Positions 1-8,830 of a stretch of DNA of 24,555 bases are shown here, piece by piece (the stretch's first letter is position 1; each line of letters opens with the position of its first letter). The position numbers and the translations under genes were made by a program. The notes beneath the pieces were generated by a model that saw nothing but the letters and a program-made list of their open reading frames with translations, searched no databases and had not been told where the DNA came from. The DNA comes from Acanthaster planci (taxonomy: Eukaryota; Echinodermata; Asteroidea; Valvatida; Acanthasteridae): the NCBI RefSeq assembly GCF_001949145.1, contig NW_019091415.1:1435862-1460416 (forward strand), in the 5' to 3' direction.

Positions 1-402
1 CTGCTCGGGCTTCTTTTCTTATGCGGGAATGCACTCAGCTGGGAAGAACACAAAAGAGGGCTGATCGTCCAGTCAAGTCTGAGCTGGGGAAGAGAGCGTT
101 ATTGAGGTCTATTCATAGGAGCTCAGTCTATTGTTATCAGCTGGGGATTATGAAGGTCCATTGGCCTAGGCTTGGCTGAAGCTTGGCTCAGCCTTTGAAA
201 GGCTTTCACGCATCAGTCTATCCGCCGAGCTCCCTAAGAGTCTCGGTCATGGAACTCGCATTTCTGTGCCAGTTGTTGCAGGCGAGTGTTGAAATCACCA
301 ACTGTCTTTGTAGAAGACTGCTTTGCTTCTCTGAATGCGAACCTCTTGTATTCAATGTTGCACTGAGGTGAGAAGTATTTGTCAACCTAGTCTTTTGCTG
401 CA
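1..402 (-). pseudogene. gag: Ty3/gypsy gag (capsid) fragment, runs off the left edge
   Basis: Reading the minus strand from 402, one frame gives a capsid-like stretch containing YFSPQCNIEYKRFAFREAKQ and, about 15 residues later, FNTRLQQLAQKCEF. These match the Ty3/gypsy gag pattern of an N-x-EYxRFxFRxAxQ block followed by an F-x-TRL-x-x-LA-x-x-CEF block. In-frame stops lie at 390-392 and 234-236. A weak zinc-knuckle-like run (Cys-Ile-Pro-Ala, then basic residues) is suggested near 1-35 in a shifted frame. The usual ~100-150 residues before the capsid core are absent: homology starts abruptly at 402, exactly where the 100-bp tandem repeat ends. It is a dead fragment continuing outside the window. 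Confidence 0.75.
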
Positions 403-602
403 CACCTACACATGCACAGCCATTACAAAATGCCATGAAAGGTGGCAGGAAAAGGAACAGTATAATCATAGGCTTTATTACAATAAAAATTGAGACAATA
501 CGCACCTACACATACACAATGATAACGAAAGGCTGTGAAAAGGTGCTAGAAAAGGAAGCAGTCTTACCACAAGCTTTGTGACAATCAAGAAAAGTTTATT
601 AG
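403..602. repeat. Imperfect 100-bp tandem duplication with two poly(A)-type signals
   Basis: Bases 403-502 and 503-602 are two related copies. Both open with CACCTACACAT and share a GAAAAGGAA block and a GCTTT-x-x-x-ACAAT block at equal offsets, with roughly a quarter of positions differing. Read on the minus strand, each copy carries AATAAA (479-474 and 600-595). The duplication sits between the end of the pol remnant and the start of the gag remnant, where LTR or 3' UTR sequence would be expected. It may be a decayed R/U5-type region or a 3' UTR duplication. Terminal TG...CA ends could not be assigned. Confidence 0.6.
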
Positions 603-884
603 GGAGTAGCACTAGATTGAGAAGTGCCACAAAATGCAGTATAGCGAACAATCTGGTTCAGCAGGTGTTGGTGTGGGGTTGTCTTGGACGTGCCTATCAC
701 AAGCTACATTGGGCTCTGAGTTAGGAGAAGGATGCGGCTCTCATTTTTTGCACTCGCCTTGCAGGGCAGTGTGGTAGTTGCCTTCCTGAACCAACATGTC
801 AGCAAAACGAACACACTTCTGTGGCTTATCGAACTGAATGCACTTCGCTGGACTTGCATTTGTAGCAGGTTAGGCAGGAACGCG

Positions 885-2090
885 CTACTGGCTGAGCATT
901 TCACGCAGATGTGCTTGATTGCAGCAGAGTATGGTACCATTACGTGTAGAAATCTTATAGGACCTTGGTTCCTTCTAGGCTTTTGTGACCTCTCCTGGGA
1001 TCCAGGTATTGTCAGCTTGGTTGAGGATCCTCACCCTCTTTCCAGTGAACAGCAGTGGGAGTATTGGTCCTGCATGTTTGTCATGTTGTTGCTTCATGTT
1101 GTATGTTTCGTCCTGTAGATATAGGAAGGTTTTGGAGGATGGCTGTTGTGTGTTGTTACTGGGCAGTGTTGTACAAATTGGACAGCCAAACATGATTTCA
1201 GCTGGTGCTGGCAAACAAGTGTCAATGGGTGTGGCTCTCAGGTTGAGAAGGGCACGGTGGATATCTTGGCCAGTTTTACGGCAATTTGTCATCATTGACT
1301 TGACTTGACTGTTCGTTCTGCTAAACCTTTGGAACAGAGATAGCGCGGTGCTGACGTTGTGTGCTTGACAGACTAGTTGTTGCACATCTCCTGGTAAGCT
1401 CTCCCTGTGGGCCATTGTCTGACACGATTTCTCCCGGTGTTTCCAGTAGTCCAAAGGTTGAGGCAGTATGCTGGGTGACCGATGCACGAATTGTGCTAAT
1501 CAGGTGGAACACGATCGGGAATATGAAGTGGTAGTCAATAATAACAAGGAAGTGTTCTCCCTCCAGCTCATATAAGTCTGTCCCAAGTTTGGTCCATTGT
1601 CAAGACTTCATGCAGGTCAAGTGGTTCTTTGTGTGGCTTGATTAGGCTTTCTTGGAAACTTGGCATCCCTCGACTAGTTTGGCCATGTCCTCGTTGAATT
1701 TGGCCAGTACACCGAGTTCTGCAAGAGCATCTTATCTTTTTTATGCCTACATGTAGGTGTCCAAGGTGCAGTTGCTGGCTGGGATATTGACTCGCATATT
1801 CCCTGGCACGAGTGCCTGTCTACCTTTGACAGCGACTCCATTGGAGACTGCGAGTTCATCTCAGTATGGCCAATATGACCACAGTTGGGCAGGTAGTTCC
1901 TTGATCGAGTCTGGCCATTCTGTGTTGCTGATTTGTTGTAGTGTCTTCATCACAGGGTCGCGTGTGGTTTAACGCTGGAGTGCTTCACATTTGCCACAAC
2001 CAAAGTGGACCAGATATATGTCCTCAGTGACTGAATGGTCACTGAGATAAATGCCGTTTACATGAAGGTCAAGGGGAATGCTGTCTCCCT
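885..2090 (-). pseudogene. pol: Ty3/gypsy integrase, dead
   Basis: Going down the minus strand from the RNase H there is a linker of the type that precedes integrase (TLQQISNTEWPDSI near 1920), then a poorly preserved zinc-binding region. The core follows, with GTDLYELEGEHFLVIIDY (first catalytic Asp codon 1576-1578) and SDNGPQ (second Asp codon 1417-1419), about 53 codons apart as in the family. The C-terminal part has LRATPID, PAEIMFG and a TLP block, then a PRSY-containing end and HLREM before a stop at 885-887. There is a frameshift between SDNGPQ and the next block, and a stop splits VTKA from KEPRSY near 973-975. The position aligned to the catalytic Glu appears to be Lys (1299-1301). 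Confidence 0.85.
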
Positions 2091-3245
2091 TCACGGGTTG
2101 GGCAAGTAACTAAGAGCATTGGCAAGTACCATGGACAATCCCTGTTTGTAGGTGATGGTCAAGTTGCAACCCTGAATCTTGATGAGGAGTCTTTGGAGAA
2201 GTGGTGGGGCACTAGTCAGGGGTCTGTTGCAAATTGTCACCAGTGGCTTGCGATCCATGTGGATGTTGAAATCTGTGCCGGACAGGTAGGAAAGAAAGTG
2301 GGTGATACCGAATACTACAGCTAAGGTTTCTTGTTTGATGTTGGATAAGCAGAATTGGGCATGTGAGATAGAGACTCTTTGAGGCAAAAGCAACTGGGCG
2401 GTCCTCCTGTAGGAGACATGCAGGAGACAACACATCAACTTCCAAAGTGGTTGGTTTTTCAGGGTTGTAGTAATGCAAGCAAGAGTCACTGGTGATTGCG
2501 TTTTTGAAGGAGACGAATGCTGCTAGGTGATCTTCCTGCGACAAGTGCGGAACGTCCTTACAAAGTAGATCCCTCAGAGGTGCTACCTTGGTTGTGAAGT
2601 GTGGTATGTATGCGGAAACATAGTTCATCAACCCAAGAAATGTCTGCAGGTCCTTCTAATCCTGTGGGGATGGAAGGGCATGGATGTTCTCGACTCGCTT
2701 AGGATCCAGGTAGATGCCCGAGGCAGAGTATAGTGAACCAAAGATCTTGTTCTCATGATCTTGCATTTTGAACTGTTGAAGACTAAGCTCTCACACTCGG
2801 CGGTCTGCATGAGGCGGAGTAGGTTTGCATCATGCTCAGCTTCTGTCTGCCCAAATACCGCAATGTCATCAGCAATGCTCACACAGCCTGGTATCTGGTT
2901 GACAATGTGATCCATGGCCTGTTGGAATATGTCCTGGCTCCCTCATAGCCAAAAAGGGAGCCTCCTGAATCACCTGAACAGCGTTCGGAGCATTGTAAGT
3001 GCCTGTGATTCCTCGTCAAGGTGGATGGACCAGTAGCCTGCCTTGGCGTCTAATGTGGAGAAGAATCTAGCTTTGGTGAATGCTGGTTTTAAGCTCTTCC
3101 AAAGTTGGAATCTTTGTGGGCAATGCTTGAGGCTGTTGTTGAGACACTTGGGGTCTAGGCAAATTCCTCAATCGTGCCTCTTGACTGTGGGTGGTGATCC
3201 CGCCCACGTCTGCGTGGCAAACCGGGAAAGTGGGTACAAGCTTTG
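2091..3245 (-). pseudogene. pol: Ty3/gypsy reverse transcriptase and RNase H, dead
   Basis: RT blocks in order on the minus strand are CLDPKCLNNSLKHCP (near 3150), FFSTLDAKAGYWSIHLDEES (near 3040), the active site IADDIAVFG (Asp codons 2870-2865), SKCKI, then FLGLMNYVSAYIPHF and the thumb region. RNase H follows with QETLAVVFGITHFLSYLSG, HMDRKPLV, LQRLLIKIQ and a terminal ALSYLPNP close to 2100. These are ordered and spaced as in animal Ty3/gypsy pol. At least three different frames carry the blocks, so several frameshifts are present. The residue before the Asp pair is Ala within IADD, a variant I recall from some gypsy clades, so it need not be a mutation. Upstream fingers sequence is missing beyond about 3245. 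Confidence 0.87.
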
Positions 3246-3911
3246 ACGATGAGACCACACTGCCCACACTATGGGCAACTACTACGCTACCATGGAGGCA
3301 GACCATAAATAAGGAGGGAATGGTAAACCGCTGCACTATCCTATTCCCAGGCAATCATAATCGATAAGGAAAGTAGTTAACCACTCCCCTGTCCCACTCT
3401 GCAACAATCGCTAGTGATCCTTTGCTCACATTGTGACATGGACCGGCCTCAACTGTAAGACCACACCATCTATGCCACAAATGCCACTCTTTTGGGAAAA
3501 TCTGGGCATTTCTGGCTCCACTTGGAACTCTTTTACAGTTGCAAATGTAAAGCAGAATTAAAATAAAAAAGATTGAAACACTTTTTAAAGGAATGGGAGC
3601 CTTTTCACTTTACTTCCACTACTATAATTAGTCAATGTGACGTGAGTGGAGACTTATCCACTCTTTGATTTGAAAAGAGACTACACTGATCTTAATTAAG
3701 GCGGCAAAAGTATGTTGGTTTTGTGCAGGCAGCTCAGTTAATTTCTTAGTAAGGAAAAGGGAACAGTAGATTTAATTTTAATGAACCATTACGTTTATTG
3801 TGATTAGGGATATTTCTTTATAAAGTAATTGTAGTCATAGTGTTGCTTAGTTTGTATTTGGTTAATTTTGTACTTTGCACGAACTACATGTTACCTGTTC
3901 AAAGCTCTCAG
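3246..3911. other. Non-coding stretch, no recognised feature
   Basis: No gene, hairpin or array was recognised here. Minus-strand reading beyond 3245 does not continue the RT fingers or protease of the adjacent retrotransposon, so its breakpoint should lie close to 3245. An A-rich run near 3558-3575 is unremarkable. Confidence 0.5.
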
Positions 3912-3962
3912 CCCATGCGGTTGCTAGGCATGCAAGGCAATGCTTGCCATATATCTTTACAG
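3912..3962 (+). CDS. Candidate internal exon 1 of an unidentified gene
   Basis: A 51-nt block lies between an acceptor-like CTCTCAG (ends 3911) and a donor CAG|GTAAAT (intron starts 3963). It is exactly 17 codons and open in phase 0 (begins PMRLLGMQGN). A second frame is also open, so the sequence alone does not fix the frame. It is listed because phase 0 fits the next candidate exon at 5220, which also starts in phase 0. No family is recognised. A block of 17 codons is open by chance fairly often. Confidence 0.2.
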
Positions 3963-5219
3963 GTAAATGTGCTGTTTTTCTTTGTCCACTTTTCAAGACA
4001 ATAATTTTACTGAATACTGAGATGATCATCTCTCATGTGCCCTTTATTGTGTCGGGCAATTAATGTAGATTATTAAGATGATATTTTTGGAAAGTACAAA
4101 GCAGTTTGGAAGAGATTTTTGTTGTGAAATTTAGGGAGCACTGCAACGAAATGCACAAGGGTATGCAACCCATGTTTACACTGATGGCACACACAGTGTG
4201 GTCATGTGCAGTGTGTGTGCATGATGAGCAGTACAAGTTCTTTAGAGTGATTTTGTGTTGTAGAACTAGTGATCTATGAAGGGTTTGATTAGTGGATGAT
4301 TTTCATGAATTAATGCATACTGAATTATATTTTATTTGGGCAATTTATTTTCCGCAAGATAAACAAGTTTAATTACACAACTGTATACCCTGTAATCACT
4401 GTCATGATTCTGAGGGTCATGTGGATTGGTGTCGTTATCGTGCATTTCAGGGATAATGGAATTGGGTGTTTGTAGTGTGTGAGAGTGTGTGTATTGGTCA
4501 GTCAGTGTGCAGGGCTGGCCTGTGTGTTCGCAGTTCCATCTTCGGGTGCTTGATGCAGTCATCCTTGCATGTTTTTCTCAGGGTTCTCATCTTTTGCTTA
4601 ATGGTGTAACATTTAAGCATCTGCTTTAAACATGTGTGCGTATTATTTTCATAAGTCATATTTGTCCAAAAATTTAAAATGTAGAAATGGACTCCCCTGT
4701 CCTTTCCTGGGCTCATACATGTACATGCAATACAACTGGGACCTGCATGCAATCATAGTCATCCCCCCAGACCTGAGGCATCCACCCACCCCGCCATAGA
4801 GCGCCCTCACTTTCCCATTTATAATATGTGCATACGAGTGATTACCCTATTTTATTATTAGCCCATAGTATGCCCCAAGTATAATATAACCAATTGGAAA
4901 AGATTGGCTCATTAATTTGTCCTTATCGCCTTTAGAACACATGTTCCCAATTTCCTAACCAGATACATTACCATTTTTTTTCAAAACGATAGAAAGACTT
5001 AACTATTTGAGGAATATACCCTTTGAAGGTGCTCACGGATTAGACCGAACTGGGGATTATACATACATGTATGGTGTTTCAGTGATCTAGATCAGAACTT
5101 GAAGAGCGCCCTCTGTAGTTTCTAAGGAAAATAGTTATACCATGCTTGTCAGACATACATGTACTTGTTTATGTTTTTCTATCAGAAAGTTTTGTCTAAA
5201 ATGTTATGAGTTTTTACAG
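3963..5219. other. Candidate intron or intergenic DNA
   Basis: AT-rich sequence without a supportable coding region. It contains three of the window's TACATGTA palindromes (4716-4723, 5064-5071, 5156-5163), a short GT-rich inverted repeat (4187-4195 with 4212-4220), and two GAGCGCCCTC motifs (near 4790 and 5103). If the flanking exon calls are right, this is one ~1.26-kb intron. Confidence 0.35.
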
Positions 5220-5283
5220 CTTAAACAGACAGATTTCACCGGGCCCACATTACAGAGACAGTTAGAGGAGTTTTGCCAAAGAA
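5220..5283 (+). CDS. Candidate internal exon 2 of an unidentified gene
   Basis: This 64-nt block follows an acceptor-like TTTTTACAG (ends 5219) and ends at a strong donor GAA|GTAAGT (intron from 5284). It reads 21 open codons plus one base, with a soluble, mildly charged composition (contains TGPTLQRQLEEFCQR). The leftover A joins the first two bases of the candidate exon at 5733 to make an Asn codon, so the splice phase is compatible. I do not recognise the protein. Evidence is limited to splice signals, phase and composition. Confidence 0.35.
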
Positions 5284-5732
5284 GTAAGTTTGCATTTAAG
5301 ACTTGATTGAGGAAATTTCTTGAGAACTTAAAGAAGAAATTTCAAGTTGCAAGATGCTGAATGTTAGTTATTGTTTGTAGTGCTTGTAATGCACCTTGAA
5401 ACAAACTCACAGAGGATTGAAAGTTTAAGTAGATTTTTTTAATCCCTTAGCATTAGTTATTTAATGAAGTTACTGGATCTTGTCTATTTTCAAAGCTTGG
5501 CATAATTTCCATGCAGAGACTGAGAATTTTGTCAAGAATTAATCACATTTGAAGTACTGATATATTCACCAGAGCATGTTAGTTTTACAAGCCATTGAGA
5601 AAAGAGTCAATGTATGCACGTATACGATTTTGCTAAATATAATTTGCTGCCTTTAAACTCTGTTTGGAAATGTAGTTATTTTGCACGCACTGAATAGTTC
5701 ATTAAGTTGTTTGTGATATCGGGACCTTTCAG
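5284..5732 (+). other. Candidate 449-nt intron
   Basis: It begins GTAAGT and ends CCTTTCAG, and contains no coding signal of its own. The interior is AT-rich, as expected for an intron in this window. Confidence 0.3.
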
Positions 5733-5806
5733 ATCGAATAAACACGGCTGAACAAGCCATATATGATATGCAATACTTCTCTGAGTCCAAGCTGCTGCAA
5801 TTCTAA
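5733..5806 (+). CDS. Candidate terminal exon with stop codon, unidentified gene
   Basis: After the acceptor CCTTTCAG (ends 5732), two bases complete the split codon and 23 further codons run to a TAA at 5804-5806, ending FSESKLLQF. If spliced to 5220-5283 this gives the C-terminus of a host protein transcribed rightward. An alternative reading is that AATAAA at 5737-5742 and the sequence down to 5853 belong to the 3' part of an LTR preceding the gag-like ORF at 5867. The two readings conflict and only transcript data would decide. No family is recognised. Confidence 0.3.
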
Positions 5807-5866
5807 AGATCTACACCATTCGATTTCCTCGACGCTAACCACAGGACCTGATGAAGTGTATGCATC

Positions 5867-6049
5867 ATGGAACAGGCAGTGCAAGAAGCCAAGGAAGCAA
5901 AAACAACACACAGGAATGCCAAGTCAGCACTAACACGCAGTGGGAAGGCCTTACACATCCCGATAGAAGGTAATCATTTGGCTACTGAGGTAAAAGATTT
6001 ACTTTTAAAAATTGAGTATGCCTATGATGATCTGTTGCAGAAGCATTAA
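5867..6049 (+). pseudogene. Retroelement gag N-terminus-like fragment
   Basis: A 60-residue ORF starts at ATG 5867 in a good context (CATCATGG). It has the pattern KxAKSALTRxGKAL, then about 15 residues, then EVKDLLLKIEYAYDDLLQKH, an amphipathic probably helical segment. This resembles the N-terminal region of BEL/Pao-type retroelement gag proteins in invertebrates. That assignment rests on recalled pattern, not a search. The frame ends at a stop 60 codons in, far short of a full gag (several hundred residues), and no downstream gag or pol was found, so it is a truncated copy. The sequence just upstream (AATAAA, then a segment ending near 5853) could be LTR and primer-binding region. Confidence 0.4.
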
Positions 6050-8322
6050 AAAAGAATTGCAGCTGCACTTTAAACAAACCTTGCTTTCCACACAGACAGA
6101 CCCTGGCACTGCATGGTGGAGGTTGAAGGGACTGCAACAAGATGGTTTGCTCTCTTCATCATTTATATGCCCATGTTCTAAACAATATAACAAGTAAACA
6201 AAGTAAAAGGACACTGCAGTAACTTCATGCATAGCTAACCTAATGGATATGTGTCTCATCACTTCATGAAGGAGGAGACAGGACACACCAGTAAATTTGT
6301 CAAGGCAACTATCATCATGCAAAATGTATAAAACCCTATAATAGGCAATGCCAAAGTGTAGATTGCTTACAAAGTGAATTGGATCTTGCAGTTAAGCCCA
6401 TAAACAAAGGATTAGCTCAATTACAACCACCTCTACACTCATTCAAGCCCCCAATGAAAACAGTGAAAAATTAACGAAGTTCAGGGCTCCATAACATGCA
6501 AGCCAACAATGCTGGAGTTTCTAAAACAGACCTTGCCTTGGATGAAAAATCCGAGGTGAAACATTTGTGCATTTTAAGTTCCACTGTAAAAATTATGAGT
6601 AGATCTCAGTGGATCCTGTGATTTAAATGGATTAAAATTTGGGTTTCATCACGGTGGTGTAACTTAACCAGAAGCTGACAAAGGTGAGTTGAAACTTTTT
6701 TAACATGTAATGATTTGATACTCGTTGAGCCTTTGTACAATTTTCTGCAAAGGTTTTTCTTTTTAGTCTGACTGGCCCTCCTCGCTCCTGCACCCAAAAA
6801 TATGACAGCCACCCTGCAACCAGCAAGCGTGCCTCACTTTGAGCCATAATCACGTGATTTGTATCACATTACAAAATCAAACACAGCAGAGGGCCCACAC
6901 TTCATGACTTTGTAAGTTGGGCCCAGACACTCCTTTTACAGGGGGTTTCACTCACCAGGTCAGTGTGGTATTGCCACAAACTTGGCATGAAGATACCCAC
7001 TCCCCAGCACTCCCATATGTTTGTGTACAAAAGTGCCCCTCCCCCTTGTGACACTGTAGCAGGCCACTGGGGAGTGATTTCACTGCCCTGGATTACTGCC
7101 AGAGCCCAGGATTGATTGCTTTTTGGCTCTCCACACAGTCTGGAGCAAGGTTTATTACCCGTCTAGGATTATCTGGGAGGACATAATTGATTAGTGTCTG
7201 GGAAGATAAATGACCATTGGGAATGAGTCAAGCCAGGTTTGTTATTGTGGTCTTTGGATGGCCCCAGATGGCCAGGTCCACAGCAGTGAGATTTTTTGGG
7301 GGGGTGGGGTACCCTTTTGAATTGTATCTATTTGACTAAATATTGAAGAAAGGAAGTCACAGAAACAGAAAAAAATACTATGTTTGGTGCCTAATTACGT
7401 AATTAACATTGTGACCAAGAGTGAGTCACGCTCCCACTTGCGCGTATACGCAATATGGTAGTTATTCGGAGGGTTAAAAAGGAAACACTGTAATAATATC
7501 TGGTATAACCACTTGTTTTATCTCCCCACCATGCATGTGGCTGGATACTAAGGTGTGAAGCTTTAGCTGCATGCCTAGAGTAAATGTCCTTAACCACTGT
7601 AACAAGCTCTGTGTTTATTATTTCCAACATTCCCATTTGTATCATTTTTGACATCCAATACAAGGCTAAGTTGAGAAAAAAGCTGTTTCTTGTTCCCGCC
7701 TGCTTCCTCTGTTTCCAACATCTTTAAAGTATTTTATTACTTTTTAGTTTTGATTAATTTGCAATCTCTATTTGACAATTTCAAAATTTATTTCGTTGTT
7801 AATGCAGTCTTAAAACCTGTTCAATCGATAAGAAATATCATTTTCTTCTGACACAAGTTCAGAAGAGACAGTAAAATCCATGCTTTCTCTTTGAAAGAAA
7901 CGTCGTCTTAAAAAGCTATAAATCAGCTACCCCTTTCAATAAAACGCATACAGGTTCTTTTTTCCACTATGCCTACACGCTTTGTGACAAATCTTAAATT
8001 GTTCAAGTGTTTCAGAAGTGCGTGCTGAGGCACTGTCTTGTCCTTTTCTGACCTTTGAAAAAACATTTCCTCGTAACGTGTAACATTTTAAATTTCTCCA
8101 GTTTCATGGGTTCATTTATGATCCATGGCACAGCTGGTGACGTGACCAGTGGTGAAATGACAAACCGTGGCACAAACTAGACCGAAGTTGACATGTTTGA
8201 GGAACAAATCTGGATTACAAAATGGACATTTTGGTTCTTTCTTATTCCTTTCTGAGTGAAAGGTTACACGCTACTCAAGCGATGAGAACACGGAATATTA
8301 TAAGATAAAAAGTTTTTCTTAC
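6050..8322. other. Long non-coding stretch
   Basis: No supportable gene. The open frames at 6606-6853 and 7403-7663 have no recognisable motifs. A perfect 12-bp palindrome AATCACGTGATT, an E-box with CACGTG core, is at 6848-6859, and GCGTATACGC is a 10-bp palindrome near 7442-7451. A plus-strand AAG|GTGAGT donor-like site near 6683 has stops in all upstream frames, so no coding exon is called. Confidence 0.5.
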
Positions 8323-8430
8323 CTGAAGGTAATCTAACCAACGAGCTGAGTTTGGCCCAAATTGTTCAGTTCGCAGTCCATATGGTCGCAGATGGTGGTG
8401 AACTGTTTTTTTTGCCACGGAGGAATGTTT
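8318..8430 (-). other. Candidate exon end with perfect splice donor
   Basis: On the minus strand the sequence reads ...CTTCAG|GTAAGAAA with the junction between 8323 and 8322, a near-ideal U2-type donor. The upstream frame is open for about 36 codons back to a stop near 8433 and ends FGPNSARWLDYLQ, but it has no Met and no convincing acceptor. A 5' UTR exon or a chance donor is therefore as likely as a coding exon. The region further up (8640-8830) is relatively CpG-rich with CCACGTGG (8719-8726) and two ACGCGT motifs (8745-8750, 8791-8796), which would suit a minus-strand promoter. Confidence 0.25.
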
Positions 8431-8830
8431 TTAACATGTTTAGTTCTCCGTGCTTTGATGAGCCGCTGCATTGCTCTATGCTTGGTCGATCATATCGATG
8501 TATACAGATAGGGAAAGAGGTGCACATGTATAATTACACGTGTCCTTGTAATTTCTGTTACACGTTTACACGCGTTCATGTTCATAACACAGTGCGCTTT
8601 ACTTCCAAAGTTATGGTACAGAGATAGCTAGCTTCGATGCCTGGTTGAACTCGGGCCAAGAACTTCCACTGTGCTTGATTGCATGTGACTGAAAGCAACG
8701 AACTTCCAGGCGACAGCTCCACGTGGTCTTGTATACTGCGGTCTACGCGTCCTCTTGGCTCCTCCCAAGATAGACTTCATCCGAGTCGTTACGCGTTTCC
8801 TCCACCTCAAAGCTAGTGCATCTCGTTCAA

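Larger units (their letters stand above)
1..3245 (-). mobile_element. Decayed Ty3/gypsy-like LTR retrotransposon region
   Basis: Minus-strand pieces of a Ty3/gypsy element occur in the order RT, RNase H, integrase (3245 to 885), then a tandem duplication (403-602), then a gag segment (402 to 1). RT-RNase H-integrase order is diagnostic for Ty3/gypsy as opposed to Copia. All reading frames are broken by frameshifts and stops, so no polyprotein can be made. No protease or upstream gag is recognisable before the RT, so the pol copy appears 5'-truncated near 3245. The gag piece lies 3' of pol, which is the wrong order for one element, so two copies or a rearrangement are implied. LTR boundaries were not identified. 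Confidence 0.85.

Noticed and set aside
975-1308. Plus-strand open frames opposite the integrase
   Set aside because: They are antisense shadows of the minus-strand integrase remnant, whose motifs are clear.
6660-6690. Plus-strand donor-like AAG|GTGAGT
   Set aside because: All three upstream frames contain stops within a few codons and no acceptor precedes it.
8352-8627. 91-residue plus-strand ORF
   Set aside because: Starts at a non-ATG codon, has no motif and overlaps the stronger minus-strand splice-donor signal.
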